Assembly: GCF_001243045.1 (NCBI RefSeq)
Contig: NZ_LN849007.1
Location: 648,989 to 712,988, forward strand
Length of the DNA: 64,000 bases
Origin: Clostridium niameyense
GTDB lineage: Bacteria > Bacillota > Clostridia > Clostridiales > Clostridiaceae
Direction of reading: 5' to 3'
In this document: in pieces, positions 26,992 to 36,258 of the stretch
Layout of the letters: the number at the start of each line of letters is the position of its first letter
Numbering within the stretch: position 1 is the stretch's first letter
Made by a program: the position numbers and the translations under genes
Notes under the pieces: model-generated
Database searches by the model: none
What the model saw: the letters and a program-made list of their open reading frames with translations, nothing else
Told to the model about the DNA's origin: nothing

Positions 26992-28428
26992 ATGTATGCA
27001 GAAAATAGAAATATGCAACAAAATAACAAATCTTTTTTAGATTCATTTTTTAAGTTATCACAAAACGGAACTAATGTTAAAACAGAAATTATAGCAGGTA
27101 TTACTACATTTATTACTATGGCCTACATAATATTTGTAAATCCTAACATACTTATGCAAGCAGGTATGAATTCCAAAGGGCTCATGGGAGATGCAGCAAT
27201 TAAGGCAGGAATCTCAGCTATTAATGATCCAGTAGTAGGTGCCATTTTTGCAGCTACTTGTATTTCAGCAGCTATAGGAACTTTAATAATGGCTCTTTAT
27301 GCTAATGTTCCTTTTGCACAGGCTCCTGGTATGGGACTTAATGCATTTTTTACTTTTAGTGTTTGTTTAACTTTAGGTTATACATGGCAACAAGCTTTAG
27401 CAGCAGTGTTTATATCTGGAATATTATTTATCATAATAACTCTTACATCCATTAGGGAGAAAATAGTGGACGCTATTCCTCAAAATTTGAAATATGCTAT
27501 ATCTGGGGGAATTGGATTATTTATAGCTTTAATAGGTTTTAAATCTGGAGGAATAATAGTTTCAAATCCAGCTACTCTTATAACTTTTGGAGATTTTACA
27601 AATCCACATACAGTGTTAACTATAATAGGAATATGTATTACAGCAATTTTAATGTCAAGACAAGTAAAGGGTTCTATGTTAATAGGAATAGTTTTAACTA
27701 CATTCATAGGTATACCTTTAGGGATTACTAAAATTGCAGGTGTTAGCTTTATTTCAGCACCACCATCTTTAGCACCAACATTTCTAAAATTAGATTTGTC
27801 TGGACTTTTGGGATTTGGTACTGCAGGAATAATTGGAGCTATAAGTAGTGTATTAACTGTAGTTATATCTTTTAGTTTAGTTGATATGTTTGACACTATA
27901 GGAACTTTAGTTGGAACTGCTCAAAAAGCAGGTATGATTGATGAAAATGGTAAAATGGAAAATTTAAACAAAGCACTGTTAGCAGATGCTGTAGCAACTA
28001 CTGCAGGAGCTTTAATAGGTACAAGTAGCGTTACAACTTATGTGGAATCTACGGCAGGAGTTTCAGAAGGTGGTAGAACAGGATTAACCTCATTTACTAC
28101 AGCAATTATGTTTATATTAGCCTTGTTCTTTAGTGGACTTGTGGGAATTGTACCACAAGAAGCTACAGCACCAGCACTTATAATAGTGGGAGTTTTAATG
28201 ATGGGATCTATAACAAATATAAACTTTAATGATTTTACAGAAGCATTACCAGCTTTCCTTACTATAGCAATTATGCCTTTTAGTTATAGTATAGCTAATG
28301 GTATTGCCTCAGGAATAATATTTTATCCTATAGTGAAAGTAGTTACAGGAAAAAGGAAAGAGATTCATCCTATAATATATATATTAGCCATATTATTTAT
28401 AATTAGATTTACGATTCTTCCTAAATAA
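26992..28428 (+). CDS. NCS2/AzgA-family guanine-hypoxanthine permease
   Basis: 478 residues, about 12-14 membrane segments. Signatures of the AzgA/PbuG/PbuO branch: TEIIAGITTFITMAYIIFVNP near the N-terminus, PGMGLNAFFTF in the first repeat, and LVDMFDTIGTLVGTAQKAG in the second. This group imports guanine, hypoxanthine or adenine by proton symport. Control by the guanine-type riboswitch directly upstream agrees with guanine/hypoxanthine as substrate. Confidence 0.94.
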   Translation: MYAENRNMQQNNKSFLDSFFKLSQNGTNVKTEIIAGITTFITMAYIIFVNPNILMQAGMNSKGLMGDAAIKAGISAINDPVVGAIFAATCISAAIGTLIMALYANVPFAQAPGMGLNAFFTFSVCLTLGYTWQQALAAVFISGILFIIITLTSIREKIVDAIPQNLKYAISGGIGLFIALIGFKSGGIIVSNPATLITFGDFTNPHTVLTIIGICITAILMSRQVKGSMLIGIVLTTFIGIPLGITKIAGVSFISAPPSLAPTFLKLDLSGLLGFGTAGIIGAISSVLTVVISFSLVDMFDTIGTLVGTAQKAGMIDENGKMENLNKALLADAVATTAGALIGTSSVTTYVESTAGVSEGGRTGLTSFTTAIMFILALFFSGLVGIVPQEATAPALIIVGVLMMGSITNINFNDFTEALPAFLTIAIMPFSYSIANGIASGIIFYPIVKVVTGKRKEIHPIIYILAILFIIRFTILPK

Positions 28429-28440
28429 GATTATATAAAA

Positions 28441-28487
28441 TGGAGTTTGAGCTAATTAATTAAATTAGTTTTCAAACTCTATTTTTA
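28441..28487 (+). terminator. terminator after purine permease gene
   Basis: GGAGTTTGAGCTAATT pairs with AATTAGTTTTCAAACTCT, followed by ATTTTTAT. Confidence 0.75.
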
Positions 28488-28594
28488 TGTAAAACAAATT
28501 AGTTACTTCTTCTTTTAATGATTATAGTATATTATTAAAATAGAAAGTATAAAGATATTATGAAAATTAAAATTTAAGTGGGGAGAAGGTTGAT

Positions 28595-29185
28595 ATGCAT
28601 ATTAGATATAACAAATTTTTAAAATATATTGAACGATTTATTATTTTTGTTTTTATAGTTGTGACTTTCTTGGCTTTTCAAATAGTTCATTTTTCTATTA
28701 GGGAAAAGCCTGTAAAATCTGATTGCATAATAGTATTAGGATGCAAAGTTAAAGGAAGTATTCCTACTCCATTTCTGGTATGTAGAATAGATGAAGCCAT
28801 AAGGCTACATAAGAAAGGATTTTCAAAATATATTATAGTTTCAGGTGGGCAAGTACCTGGAGAAGATATAAGTGAAGCCAAATCTATGAAAGAGTATTTA
28901 ATTAAAAATGGTATAAATAAGGAATTTATAATTATAGAGGATAAATCTATTAATACTTTAGAGAATATAAAATACTCAAAAGAAAAAATGGCAGAGAATA
29001 AATTTAAGTCTGCCATAATAGTATCTAATAAATATCATTTAAAAAGGGCATCATTAGTATGTAAAAAAGAAAATATAGAAGCAAGTTATTCAGGAATTTT
29101 AGTAAAATCTTATATAAGTTATGAAATTATAGGATTTTTAAGAGAGATACCTGCTTTATTAGTATATTATATTATAATTTCATGA
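28595..29185 (+). CDS. YdcF/SanA-like DUF218 membrane-anchored protein
   Basis: 196 residues. One N-terminal membrane helix (about 12-33) is followed by a DUF218 domain: DCIIVLGCKVKG, AIRLHKKGFSKYIIVSGG, then EDKSINTLENIKYSKE and AIIVSNKYHLKRA. Members such as SanA/YdcF are linked to envelope integrity and vancomycin tolerance, with unclear biochemistry. It is monocistronic, converging with the SGNH gene; no strong hairpin separates them. Confidence 0.85.
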   Translation: MHIRYNKFLKYIERFIIFVFIVVTFLAFQIVHFSIREKPVKSDCIIVLGCKVKGSIPTPFLVCRIDEAIRLHKKGFSKYIIVSGGQVPGEDISEAKSMKEYLIKNGINKEFIIIEDKSINTLENIKYSKEKMAENKFKSAIIVSNKYHLKRASLVCKKENIEASYSGILVKSYISYEIIGFLREIPALLVYYIIIS

Positions 29186-29202
29186 ACTAAAATAATATTA
29201 TA

Positions 29203-29772
29203 TTAAAAATATTTTAAAACTTCATTAAACATAATCTTATGCCCTAGTTCTGTAGGATGAATTCCATCTATAAATAATTCTTCTGGAGTACATTTATTTG
29301 TATATTCTTCAAAGATAGTGTAAAAATCTATATATTTAATGTTTTTTTCATTACATAAATTTATTATAAAGTCTCTATATTGTTTTAAATTATTATTAAC
29401 AGATGCATAGTTTAAATTTGTAGTCCATATTTTTGAAGCTGGATTCGTTTCAATTTTCATAGGAATACCAATAATAGGATTCATATTGTTTTCTAAAGTT
29501 TCATTTATTATTAAAAGCAAATTTTCCATAGTATTTTTTAAAGAACGATTTAATAAAAAGTCATTGGTTCCTACTAAAATTAAAACATCAGTAGGATTAT
29601 TTAAGATAACATCATTATGATATCTACTAAGTATACCAAAAGTGGTATCTCCATTAATTCCCTTATTTATAAATATGTTATCATTAGAATTTTTAAGAAG
29701 TTCAAACCAAGAATATTCTGTATTAACCCCATAACCTACCGTAATGCTATCTCCAATACATATAACTTTCAT
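29203..29772 (-). CDS. SGNH/GDSL-family hydrolase
   Basis: 189 residues. Block I GDSIT with nucleophile Ser9, block II Gly around NKGINGDTT (37-44), block III GTND (68-71) and block V DGIHP with Asp169 and His172 complete the catalytic set of SGNH esterases. It has no signal peptide, so it is probably cytoplasmic. The enzymes deacylate small esters; the substrate is unknown. It is the second gene of a two-gene minus-strand unit, 17 bases after the small membrane protein. Confidence 0.93.
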   Translation of the reverse strand: MKVICIGDSITVGYGVNTEYSWFELLKNSNDNIFINKGINGDTTFGILSRYHNDVILNNPTDVLILVGTNDFLLNRSLKNTMENLLLIINETLENNMNPIIGIPMKIETNPASKIWTTNLNYASVNNNLKQYRDFIINLCNEKNIKYIDFYTIFEEYTNKCTPEELFIDGIHPTELGHKIMFNEVLKYF

Positions 29773-29789
29773 AAAGTCACCTCGAATAC

Positions 29790-30107
29790 TTAAATTTTTC
29801 CACTGAATTTTTGTAGAGCTATAAATAACTCTTCTTGTTCAGCTATTTGATTTTGAAGAGCCCAAACATTATTAGCATAGTTAAAGTTTCTAGTTAATAT
29901 ACTTAAGAAGTTATTTTTCCATTTAGGATTAAGTAAGGATAAGAACTTTTCTTGATGATTATTAGGCATAGAATAGTAAAGTTCTTCTATTTCTTGGTTA
30001 AAGTTTTTTAAGTTATTATATAATTCTATGCTTCTATTTTTATAATTATTTCTGCAAATATATAAGGATACTGCAGATATGATTATGAAAATAAAAAAAA
30101 TCCACAT
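29790..30107 (-). CDS. small membrane-anchored protein of unknown function (105 aa)
   Basis: One N-terminal membrane helix (residues 2-17, WIFFIFIIISAVSLYI), then a charged helical region with coiled-coil character and a C-terminal segment ending LFIALQKFSGKI. I do not recognise the family. It has a good GAGGAGA ribosome binding site and lies 17 bases before the SGNH hydrolase gene, so the two are likely cotranscribed. It is the gene divergent from the purine operon control region. Confidence 0.65.
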   Translation of the reverse strand: MWIFFIFIIISAVSLYICRNNYKNRSIELYNNLKNFNQEIEELYYSMPNNHQEKFLSLLNPKWKNNFLSILTRNFNYANNVWALQNQIAEQEELFIALQKFSGKI

Positions 30108-30190
30108 ATATAAGTCTCCTCTATGTATAATGGTAATTTAATTATACACCAATATTGTATTTTAACAAATATACAATAAAATATATGAAG

Positions 30191-30299
30191 AAATACGAAC
30201 TTTTGTTAAAATAAATATATATATAATTCATAAATATACGAACGATAAATTTAAAATTAAAATAAATGTATTGATTTTTGGAGTTTAAAGTGATAGTAT
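30191..30299 (+). promoter_or_regulatory. purE promoter region with two PurBox-like sites
   Basis: AAATACGAACTTT (30191-30203) and ATATACGAACGAT (30234-30246) each carry the CGAAC core of the PurR box in the same orientation, 43 bases apart. TTGATT (30271-30276), 17 bases, TAGTAT (30294-30299) is the likely promoter. PurR-type regulators use such sites in Firmicutes as repressor or activator. No purR gene is in this window. Confidence 0.5.
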
Positions 30300-30331
30300 A
30301 ATATTAAGACAATAAATAAATTTAATAAGTC

Positions 30332-30453
30332 ATCCATATAATCTCAATAATAAGGATTGAGAGTTTCTACGAGAAAACCGTAAATTTTCTGTCTATGGAT
30401 AATCTTTTGGAATATTACCAACAGGTTCTTCATGGACGGTTGGTAATTTTTTT
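30332..30453 (+). ncRNA. guanine-type purine riboswitch with altered core, plus terminator
   Basis: Aptamer 30332-30400: P1 (ATCCATA with TATGGAT), ATATAATC, P2 (CTCAAT with ATTGAG), GTTTCTAC, P3 (AGAAAA with TTTTCT), loop CCGTAAA and CTATGG with C at the position-74 equivalent. Two core positions differ from the consensus and from the copy at 26839. The C closing P3 (position 54) is G, and the A before C74 (position 73) is U. A strong terminator follows (ATTACCAAC 30414-30422 with GTTGGTAAT 30439-30447, then Ts). It precedes the purine synthesis operon. Confidence 0.85.
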
Positions 30454-30465
30454 AGGGGGGATATA

Positions 30466-30942
30466 ATGAAAATAGCAATAATTTTAGGGAGTAAATCAGA
30501 TGTAGATAAAATGAAACCGGCTACAGAACTTTTAAGTGAATTTGGTATAAATTATAAGGGATATATTTTATCTGCTCATAGGGTACCAGAAAAGTTATTA
30601 GAAACTATAAAAAAGTTAGAAGCAGAAGAATATGAATGTATAATAGCTGCTGCGGGATTAGCTGCACATCTGCCAGGAGTTATAGCATCACATACAACTC
30701 TTCCAGTTATAGGAGTACCAATAGATGCAAAACTTCAAGGCTTAGATTCACTTTTGTCTATAGTTCAAATGCCTAAGGCTATTCCTGTAGCTACTGTAGG
30801 AATAAACAATAGTTACAATGCAGCAATGCTTTCTATAGAAATATTATCTTTGAAATATTCTATATTAAAAGAAAAATTAAAACAATATAGAAAAAATATG
30901 AAAGAAAAATTTATAAAGGATAACGAAAGGATGGGGTTTTAA
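30466..30942 (+). CDS. purE: 5-(carboxyamino)imidazole ribonucleotide mutase
   Basis: 158 residues. Conserved GSKSD (residues 8-12), SAHR with the catalytic-site His38, and [23 protein letters not shown] with LLSIVQMP. It acts in step 6 of purine synthesis, converting N5-CAIR to CAIR (class I) or carboxylating AIR directly (class II). purK, whose product feeds class I enzymes, is not in this operon. First gene of purECFMNHD; its stop overlaps the purC start by one base (TAATG). Confidence 0.96.
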   Translation: MKIAIILGSKSDVDKMKPATELLSEFGINYKGYILSAHRVPEKLLETIKKLEAEEYECIIAAAGLAAHLPGVIASHTTLPVIGVPIDAKLQGLDSLLSIVQMPKAIPVATVGINNSYNAAMLSIEILSLKYSILKEKLKQYRKNMKEKFIKDNERMGF

Positions 30943-31652
30943 TGAAAAAGAAAGAAATGTTATACGAGGGAAAAGCAAAAAAGGTTTATGAAACAGAGGA
31001 TCAGGACAAGGTGCTGGTATACTATAAAGATGATGCTACAGCGTTTAATGGAGAGAAAAAAGGAATAATTAAAAGTAAAGGAGAAATGAATAATGCCATA
31101 ACATCTATGCTATTTGAACTTCTAGAAAAAGAAGGGGTATGTACACATTTTATAGAGAAAATAAATGAAAGAGAACAGCTATGTAATAAAGTAGAGATAA
31201 TACCTTTAGAGGTTATAGTTAGAAATGTAGCAGCTGGAAGTATGGCAAAAAGATTAGGGATTAAAGAAGGAACTAAATTAAACACTACAGTATACGAAAT
31301 AAGTTATAAAAATGATGATTTAAATGATCCACTTGTAAATGATTATCATGCAGTAGCCATAGGACTTACTAATTTTGAGGAATTAAAGGGTATATATTGT
31401 ATAGCAGAAAAAGTAAATAAAATATTGAAAGAATTTTTTGAAAAACTAGGAATAATTTTGGTAGACTTTAAAATAGAAATAGGAAGGTTTAAAGAAAAAC
31501 TTATTTTGGCAGATGAAATATCACCAGATACTTGTAGATTATGGGATGTAAAAACAGGAGAAAAATTAGATAAAGATAGATTTAGAAGAAATCTTGGTAA
31601 TGTAGAAGAAGCTTACATGGAAATATTAAAAAGAATAAATAAAGCAAATTAG
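30942..31652 (+). CDS. purC: SAICAR synthetase
   Basis: 236 residues, normal length. Starts [19 protein letters not shown], the family's nucleotide-binding opening; [14 protein letters not shown] and [12 protein letters not shown] are the conserved central motifs. It joins aspartate to CAIR using ATP. It overlaps purE by one base and precedes purF by 22 bases. Confidence 0.97.
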   Translation: MKKKEMLYEGKAKKVYETEDQDKVLVYYKDDATAFNGEKKGIIKSKGEMNNAITSMLFELLEKEGVCTHFIEKINEREQLCNKVEIIPLEVIVRNVAAGSMAKRLGIKEGTKLNTTVYEISYKNDDLNDPLVNDYHAVAIGLTNFEELKGIYCIAEKVNKILKEFFEKLGIILVDFKIEIGRFKEKLILADEISPDTCRLWDVKTGEKLDKDRFRRNLGNVEEAYMEILKRINKAN

Positions 31653-31674
31653 TAAGGATAAGTGGGGATTAAAA

Positions 31675-33081
31675 ATGTGCTATATAAATGATGATAAATT
31701 CAAAGAGGAATGTGGAGTATTTGGCATTTTTTCAAAGGATAAAGATATAAATGTAGCTGCCATAACCTATTATGGGTTGTATGCTCTTCAGCATAGAGGA
31801 CAAGAAAGTTGTGGTATGGCAATATCTGATGGACAAAAGCTTAAGTATCATAAAGATATGGGACTTGTATCTGAGGTTTTTAATAAGGAAATAATAAATG
31901 GCCTTAGAGGGAAAATGGCTATAGGGCATGTAAGATATTCAACTACTGGGGAAAATAGAGTAGATAATGCTCAGCCTATACTTGGAAATTATAAATTAGG
32001 ATCTATTGCAATAGCTCATAATGGTAACTTAGTAAATGCAGAAGTTATAAGAGAACTTTTAGAGGATTGTGGATGTATATTTCAAACTTCAGTAGATTCA
32101 GAAGTGCTTTTGAATTTAATAGCGAGAAGCGCTAAAAAAGGCATAGAAAAATCAGTTGTAGATGCTATGCAAGCTATAAAAGGTTCTTATGCTATTGTTA
32201 TACTTACAGAGGATAGATTAATAGGGGTTAGAGATCCTAATGGTATAAGACCTATGTGTATAGGGAAAATTGGGGATAGTTATATATTAAGTTCTGAAAG
32301 TTGTGCTTTAGATTGTACAGGGGGAGAATTTATAAGAGATGTAGAACCCGGTGAAATTGTTATTATAGATGAGAATGGTATTAGTTCCATTAAATTTGCA
32401 GAAAAAACAAAATGTGAAACCTGTTCCTTTGAGTATATATATTTTGCAAGGCCAGATAGTACTATTGATGGTATTGATGTATATGAATCTAGAGTTAGAG
32501 CTGGAAGGCGTCTTTATGAAGAATGTCCTGTAGATGCAGATATAGTTATAGGAGTACCAGATTCAGGGGTGCCAGCAGCAGTGGGATACGCTGAAGCATC
32601 AGGAATACCTTATGGCATAGGCTTTATAAAAAATAAATATGTAGGAAGGACTTTTATAGCACCATCACAAGAATTAAGAGAAAGAGCTGTATCTGTTAAA
32701 TTGACTCCTTTGAAAACTAATGTACAAGGTAAAAGGGTAGTAATAGTAGATGATTCTATAGTGAGGGGAACTACAAGTAAGAGATTGGTACAAATTTTAA
32801 GAAAAGCAGGAGCGGTAGAAGTTCATTTCAGAGTATCTTCACCTATAGTTAAATATCCTTGTTATTTTGGAATAGATACTCCTTATAGAAAGGATTTAAT
32901 AGGGTCAAATTTTACAGAAGATAAAATAAAAGAAGAGATAGGAGCCGATAGTTTAGGATATATAAGTACAAAAGGACTTATAAGTGTTCTAAAGGAGAAT
33001 AAAGGTTTTTGTTTGGGATGTTTTAATGGAATATATCCTATGTCTGCACCTATAGAAATTGAAAAGAAAAGTTTAGAATAA
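31675..33081 (+). CDS. purF: amidophosphoribosyltransferase
   Basis: 468 residues. A 12-residue propeptide precedes the catalytic Cys13 (EECGVFGIF), exposed by self-cleavage. The N-terminal Ntn glutaminase domain includes LQHRGQESCG and YSTTGENRVDNAQP. The phosphoribosyltransferase domain has VVIVDDSIVRGTTS. Cys residues in CETCSF, KYPCYFG and GFCLGCF match the [4Fe-4S] cluster ligands of the Bacillus-type enzyme, making it oxygen-sensitive. It catalyses the committed step of purine synthesis. Confidence 0.97.
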   Translation: MCYINDDKFKEECGVFGIFSKDKDINVAAITYYGLYALQHRGQESCGMAISDGQKLKYHKDMGLVSEVFNKEIINGLRGKMAIGHVRYSTTGENRVDNAQPILGNYKLGSIAIAHNGNLVNAEVIRELLEDCGCIFQTSVDSEVLLNLIARSAKKGIEKSVVDAMQAIKGSYAIVILTEDRLIGVRDPNGIRPMCIGKIGDSYILSSESCALDCTGGEFIRDVEPGEIVIIDENGISSIKFAEKTKCETCSFEYIYFARPDSTIDGIDVYESRVRAGRRLYEECPVDADIVIGVPDSGVPAAVGYAEASGIPYGIGFIKNKYVGRTFIAPSQELRERAVSVKLTPLKTNVQGKRVVIVDDSIVRGTTSKRLVQILRKAGAVEVHFRVSSPIVKYPCYFGIDTPYRKDLIGSNFTEDKIKEEIGADSLGYISTKGLISVLKENKGFCLGCFNGIYPMSAPIEIEKKSLE

Positions 33082-33101
33082 ATCAGAAGGGAAGATTTTA
33101 A

Positions 33102-34097
33102 ATGATATCTTACAAAGAAGCCGGGGTCAATATAGAAGAAGGTTATAAGTCCGTAAGTCTTATAAAAGAACATGCCTTAAAAACGTTTAATAAGGGAGTA
33201 TTAAATAATTTGGGAAGCTTTGCAGGTATGTTTGAGCTTCCTAAATTTAAAAATCCTGTACTAGTATCTGGAACTGATGGAGTTGGAACAAAACTTGATA
33301 TAGCCTTTAGAATGAAAAAATACAATACAGTTGGAATTGATTGTGTAGCTATGTGTGTAAATGATATATTATGCCATGGAGCAAAACCATTATTTTTCTT
33401 AGATTATATAGCTTGTGGAAAGTTAAAAGCAAAAGTAGCAGCTGAGCTAGTAGAAGGAGTAAGTATGGGATGCTTACAATCGGATGCTGCCTTAATAGGA
33501 GGAGAAACTGCAGAAATGCCTGGATTTTATAGAGATGGGGAATATGATATAGCAGGTTTTACTGTAGGAATAGTAGAAAAAGATAAAATAATAGATGGAA
33601 GTTTAGTAGAAGATGGGGATACTTTAATAGGTATAGCTTCATCAGGCCCTCATAGTAACGGTTATTCTCTTATAAGAAAGCTTATATTTAATTTAGAAGA
33701 AGAGTTAAATGGAAATAAAATAGGAGAAATTTTATTAAAGCCTACAAAAATATATGTAAAGCCAGTATTTAAACTTTTAGAAAAGTATAATATAAAGGCT
33801 ATGGCACATATAACAGGTGGAGGATTTTATGAAAATATACCAAGAATGTTTAAAGAAGATTTTACAGCTTTTATTAAGAAAGATTCTTTTCCAGTACCAG
33901 AAATATTTAAATATATAAAGAACTTAGGGGTAGAAGAAGATCATATGTATAATACTTTTAACATGGGGATAGGATTTGTTTTATGTGTAAATTCAAAAGA
34001 TTCGGAAGGAATAATAAAACATCTGATAGAAATGGGCGAAAAAGCTTATAAAATAGGGTATGTAAAATCTGGAGATAAGGTTGTTAAATTATTATAA
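33102..34097 (+). CDS. purM: phosphoribosylformylglycinamidine cyclo-ligase (AIR synthetase)
   Basis: 331 residues, normal length. GTDGVGTKLDIA, CVNDILCHGAKPLFFLDYIA, GGETAEMPGFY and MAHITGGGFYENIPR are the conserved AIR synthetase motifs. It closes the imidazole ring from FGAM with ATP. The enzyme that makes FGAM (PurL, or PurLQS) is not encoded in this operon. The gene follows purF by 20 bases and precedes purN by 18. Confidence 0.97.
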   Translation: MISYKEAGVNIEEGYKSVSLIKEHALKTFNKGVLNNLGSFAGMFELPKFKNPVLVSGTDGVGTKLDIAFRMKKYNTVGIDCVAMCVNDILCHGAKPLFFLDYIACGKLKAKVAAELVEGVSMGCLQSDAALIGGETAEMPGFYRDGEYDIAGFTVGIVEKDKIIDGSLVEDGDTLIGIASSGPHSNGYSLIRKLIFNLEEELNGNKIGEILLKPTKIYVKPVFKLLEKYNIKAMAHITGGGFYENIPRMFKEDFTAFIKKDSFPVPEIFKYIKNLGVEEDHMYNTFNMGIGFVLCVNSKDSEGIIKHLIEMGEKAYKIGYVKSGDKVVKLL

Positions 34098-34115
34098 TTT
34101 TAAAAGGAGAAGGAA

Positions 34116-34733
34116 ATGTTTAAAATAGCAGTTTTAGTATCAGGAGGAGGAACTAATCTCCAGTCTATAATAGATAACATCGAAAAAGGATATCTAAAAA
34201 ATTGTTGTATAGAATGTGTTATATCAGATAGGGATAATGTATATGGGTTAAAGAGAGCAGAAAATAAGAAAATTAAAACTTATGTTTTTGATAGAAAAAT
34301 TTATAAAGACCAAATATCAGATGAAATACTAAAAGTTTTAGAAAATAAAGTGGATTTAATAGTTTTAGCAGGATGGCTTTCTATATTAGAAGGGGATCTA
34401 ATTGATAAATTTGAAAATAAAATAATAAATATTCATCCATCTTTAATTCCAAGCTTTTGTGGAAATGGAATGTACGGCATAAGAGTTCACCAAAAAGCTA
34501 TAGAATATGGAGTTAAAATTTCAGGGTGTACAGTACATTTTGTAGATCAAAAAACAGATAATGGTCCTATAATAATGCAAAAAGTAGTACCGGTATTTTC
34601 CAAAGATACTGCAGAAAGTCTTCAAAAAAGAGTATTAGAAAAAGAACATATGGCATTATCTGAAGCTATAAAACTTATAAGTGAAAAAAAGATTTGTGTA
34701 GAGGGTCGAAAAGTTACAATAATGGGGGAATAA
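34116..34733 (+). CDS. purN: phosphoribosylglycinamide formyltransferase, folate-dependent
   Basis: 205 residues. Opening [17 protein letters not shown] and the catalytic set Asn105/His107 ([12 protein letters not shown]) with Asp148 (TDNGPIIMQ) identify PurN. It transfers a formyl group from 10-formyl-tetrahydrofolate to GAR. It ends two bases before the purH start. Confidence 0.96.
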   Translation: MFKIAVLVSGGGTNLQSIIDNIEKGYLKNCCIECVISDRDNVYGLKRAENKKIKTYVFDRKIYKDQISDEILKVLENKVDLIVLAGWLSILEGDLIDKFENKIINIHPSLIPSFCGNGMYGIRVHQKAIEYGVKISGCTVHFVDQKTDNGPIIMQKVVPVFSKDTAESLQKRVLEKEHMALSEAIKLISEKKICVEGRKVTIMGE

Positions 34734-34735
34734 AA

Positions 34736-36235
34736 ATGATAAAGAGAGCATTAATAAGTGTATATGATAAAACAGGTATATTGGATTTAGCGCAATTTTT
34801 AATAGAAAAACAAGTAGAGATAATATCTACTGGTGGAACCTATAAATATTTAAAAGATCATGGTATAGATGTAATAGATATAGAAAGTATAACGGGATTT
34901 CCTGAAATATTAGATGGAAGAGTAAAGACACTACATCCTAATATACATGGGGGTATATTAGCTATAAGAGATAATAAAGAACATATAAATACAATAAAAG
35001 AAAAAAATATAAAGCCTTTAGATATGGTGGTAGTAAACCTATATCCTTTTTTTAATAAGGTGCAAGAGAATATATCTTTTGAAGAAAAGATTGAATTTAT
35101 AGATATTGGTGGACCTACTATGATAAGAGCAGCAGCTAAAAATTTTAAAGATGTAATAGTTCTAACAGATACTTCAGATTATAAAAAGGTAATAGAAGAT
35201 TTAGATGAAAAGAGAGATGTAGATTTTAACACTAGAAAATATTTTGCAGGAAAAGTATTTAATCTTATGTCATGTTATGATGCAGCTATAAGTAGTTTTT
35301 TATTGGAAGAGGAGAATCCTAATTACTTAACTTTATCTTATGAAAAGAAAATGGATTTAAGGTACGGTGAGAACCCACATCAAAGTGCAGCTTATTATGT
35401 TCAATCTGTAGGACAAGCCCCTATGAAAAATTTTGAAAAATTAAACGGAAAAGAGCTTTCTTATAATAACATAAAAGACATGGACATTGCATGGAAGACC
35501 GTATGGGAATTTGATGACATAGCTTGTTGTGCATTAAAGCATAATTCTCCTTGTGGTGTAGCTTTAGGAGAATCTACTTTAGAAGCTTATAAGAAAGCTT
35601 ACGAATGTGATTCTGTATCTATATTTGGAGGAATTGTAGCTTTAAATAGAAAAGTAGATAAAGAAACTGCAGAGGAATTAAAAAAAATATTTTTAGAAAT
35701 AGTTATAGCTCCAGATTTTGATGAAGAAGCTTTGCAGTTATTAAAACTTAAAAAGAATTTAAGAGTTATAAAGTGTTCTCAAAAACCAACTCATAGTAAT
35801 GAAATTGTAAAGGTTGATGGTGGTATATTAGTTCAACAAAATGATGATGAACTAATAAAAGATATAAAAGTGGTTACTGATAAAAAACCAACAGATAAAG
35901 AAATGAAAGAACTTTTATTTGCTATGAAGGTAGTTAAGTATGTGAAGTCCAATGCTATAGTAGTATCAAAAGACTATATGGCAAAAGGAATAGGAGGAGG
36001 ACAAGTAAATAGAATATGGGCAGCCAAGGAAGCTTTAAATAGAGCAAAAGAGGGGGTAGTGTTAGCATCTGATGCATTCTTTCCTTTTGATGATGTAGTA
36101 GAGGTAGCTTCAAAATATAATATTAAATCTATAATACAACCTGGAGGATCTATAAGAGATGAAGATTCAATAAAGGCTTGCAATAAACTTGGAATTTCTA
36201 TGGTATTTACTGGAATGAGACATTTCAAACATTAA
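34736..36235 (+). CDS. purH: bifunctional AICAR transformylase / IMP cyclohydrolase
   Basis: 499 residues from the ATG at 34736; GGGGGA at the end of purN is its ribosome binding site. An in-frame ATG at 34694 lies inside purN and is rejected. The N-terminal MGS-like IMP cyclohydrolase domain begins [14 protein letters not shown] and contains STGGTYKYL. The C-terminal AICAR transformylase has RYGENPHQ and [12 protein letters not shown] with the catalytic Lys-His pair. It performs the last two steps to IMP. Confidence 0.97.
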   Translation: MIKRALISVYDKTGILDLAQFLIEKQVEIISTGGTYKYLKDHGIDVIDIESITGFPEILDGRVKTLHPNIHGGILAIRDNKEHINTIKEKNIKPLDMVVVNLYPFFNKVQENISFEEKIEFIDIGGPTMIRAAAKNFKDVIVLTDTSDYKKVIEDLDEKRDVDFNTRKYFAGKVFNLMSCYDAAISSFLLEEENPNYLTLSYEKKMDLRYGENPHQSAAYYVQSVGQAPMKNFEKLNGKELSYNNIKDMDIAWKTVWEFDDIACCALKHNSPCGVALGESTLEAYKKAYECDSVSIFGGIVALNRKVDKETAEELKKIFLEIVIAPDFDEEALQLLKLKKNLRVIKCSQKPTHSNEIVKVDGGILVQQNDDELIKDIKVVTDKKPTDKEMKELLFAMKVVKYVKSNAIVVSKDYMAKGIGGGQVNRIWAAKEALNRAKEGVVLASDAFFPFDDVVEVASKYNIKSIIQPGGSIRDEDSIKACNKLGISMVFTGMRHFKH

Positions 36236-36258
36236 AAGTTGTATAGTGGGGGATAAAA

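Noticed and set aside
27480-27896. A 138-codon minus-strand frame inside the purine permease
   Set aside because: Shadow of a strongly conserved membrane protein, with no initiation signal.
34694-34738. Upstream ATG extending purH by 14 residues
   Set aside because: The extension lies in purN; the ATG at 34736 has an ideal GGGGGA and matches the family start.
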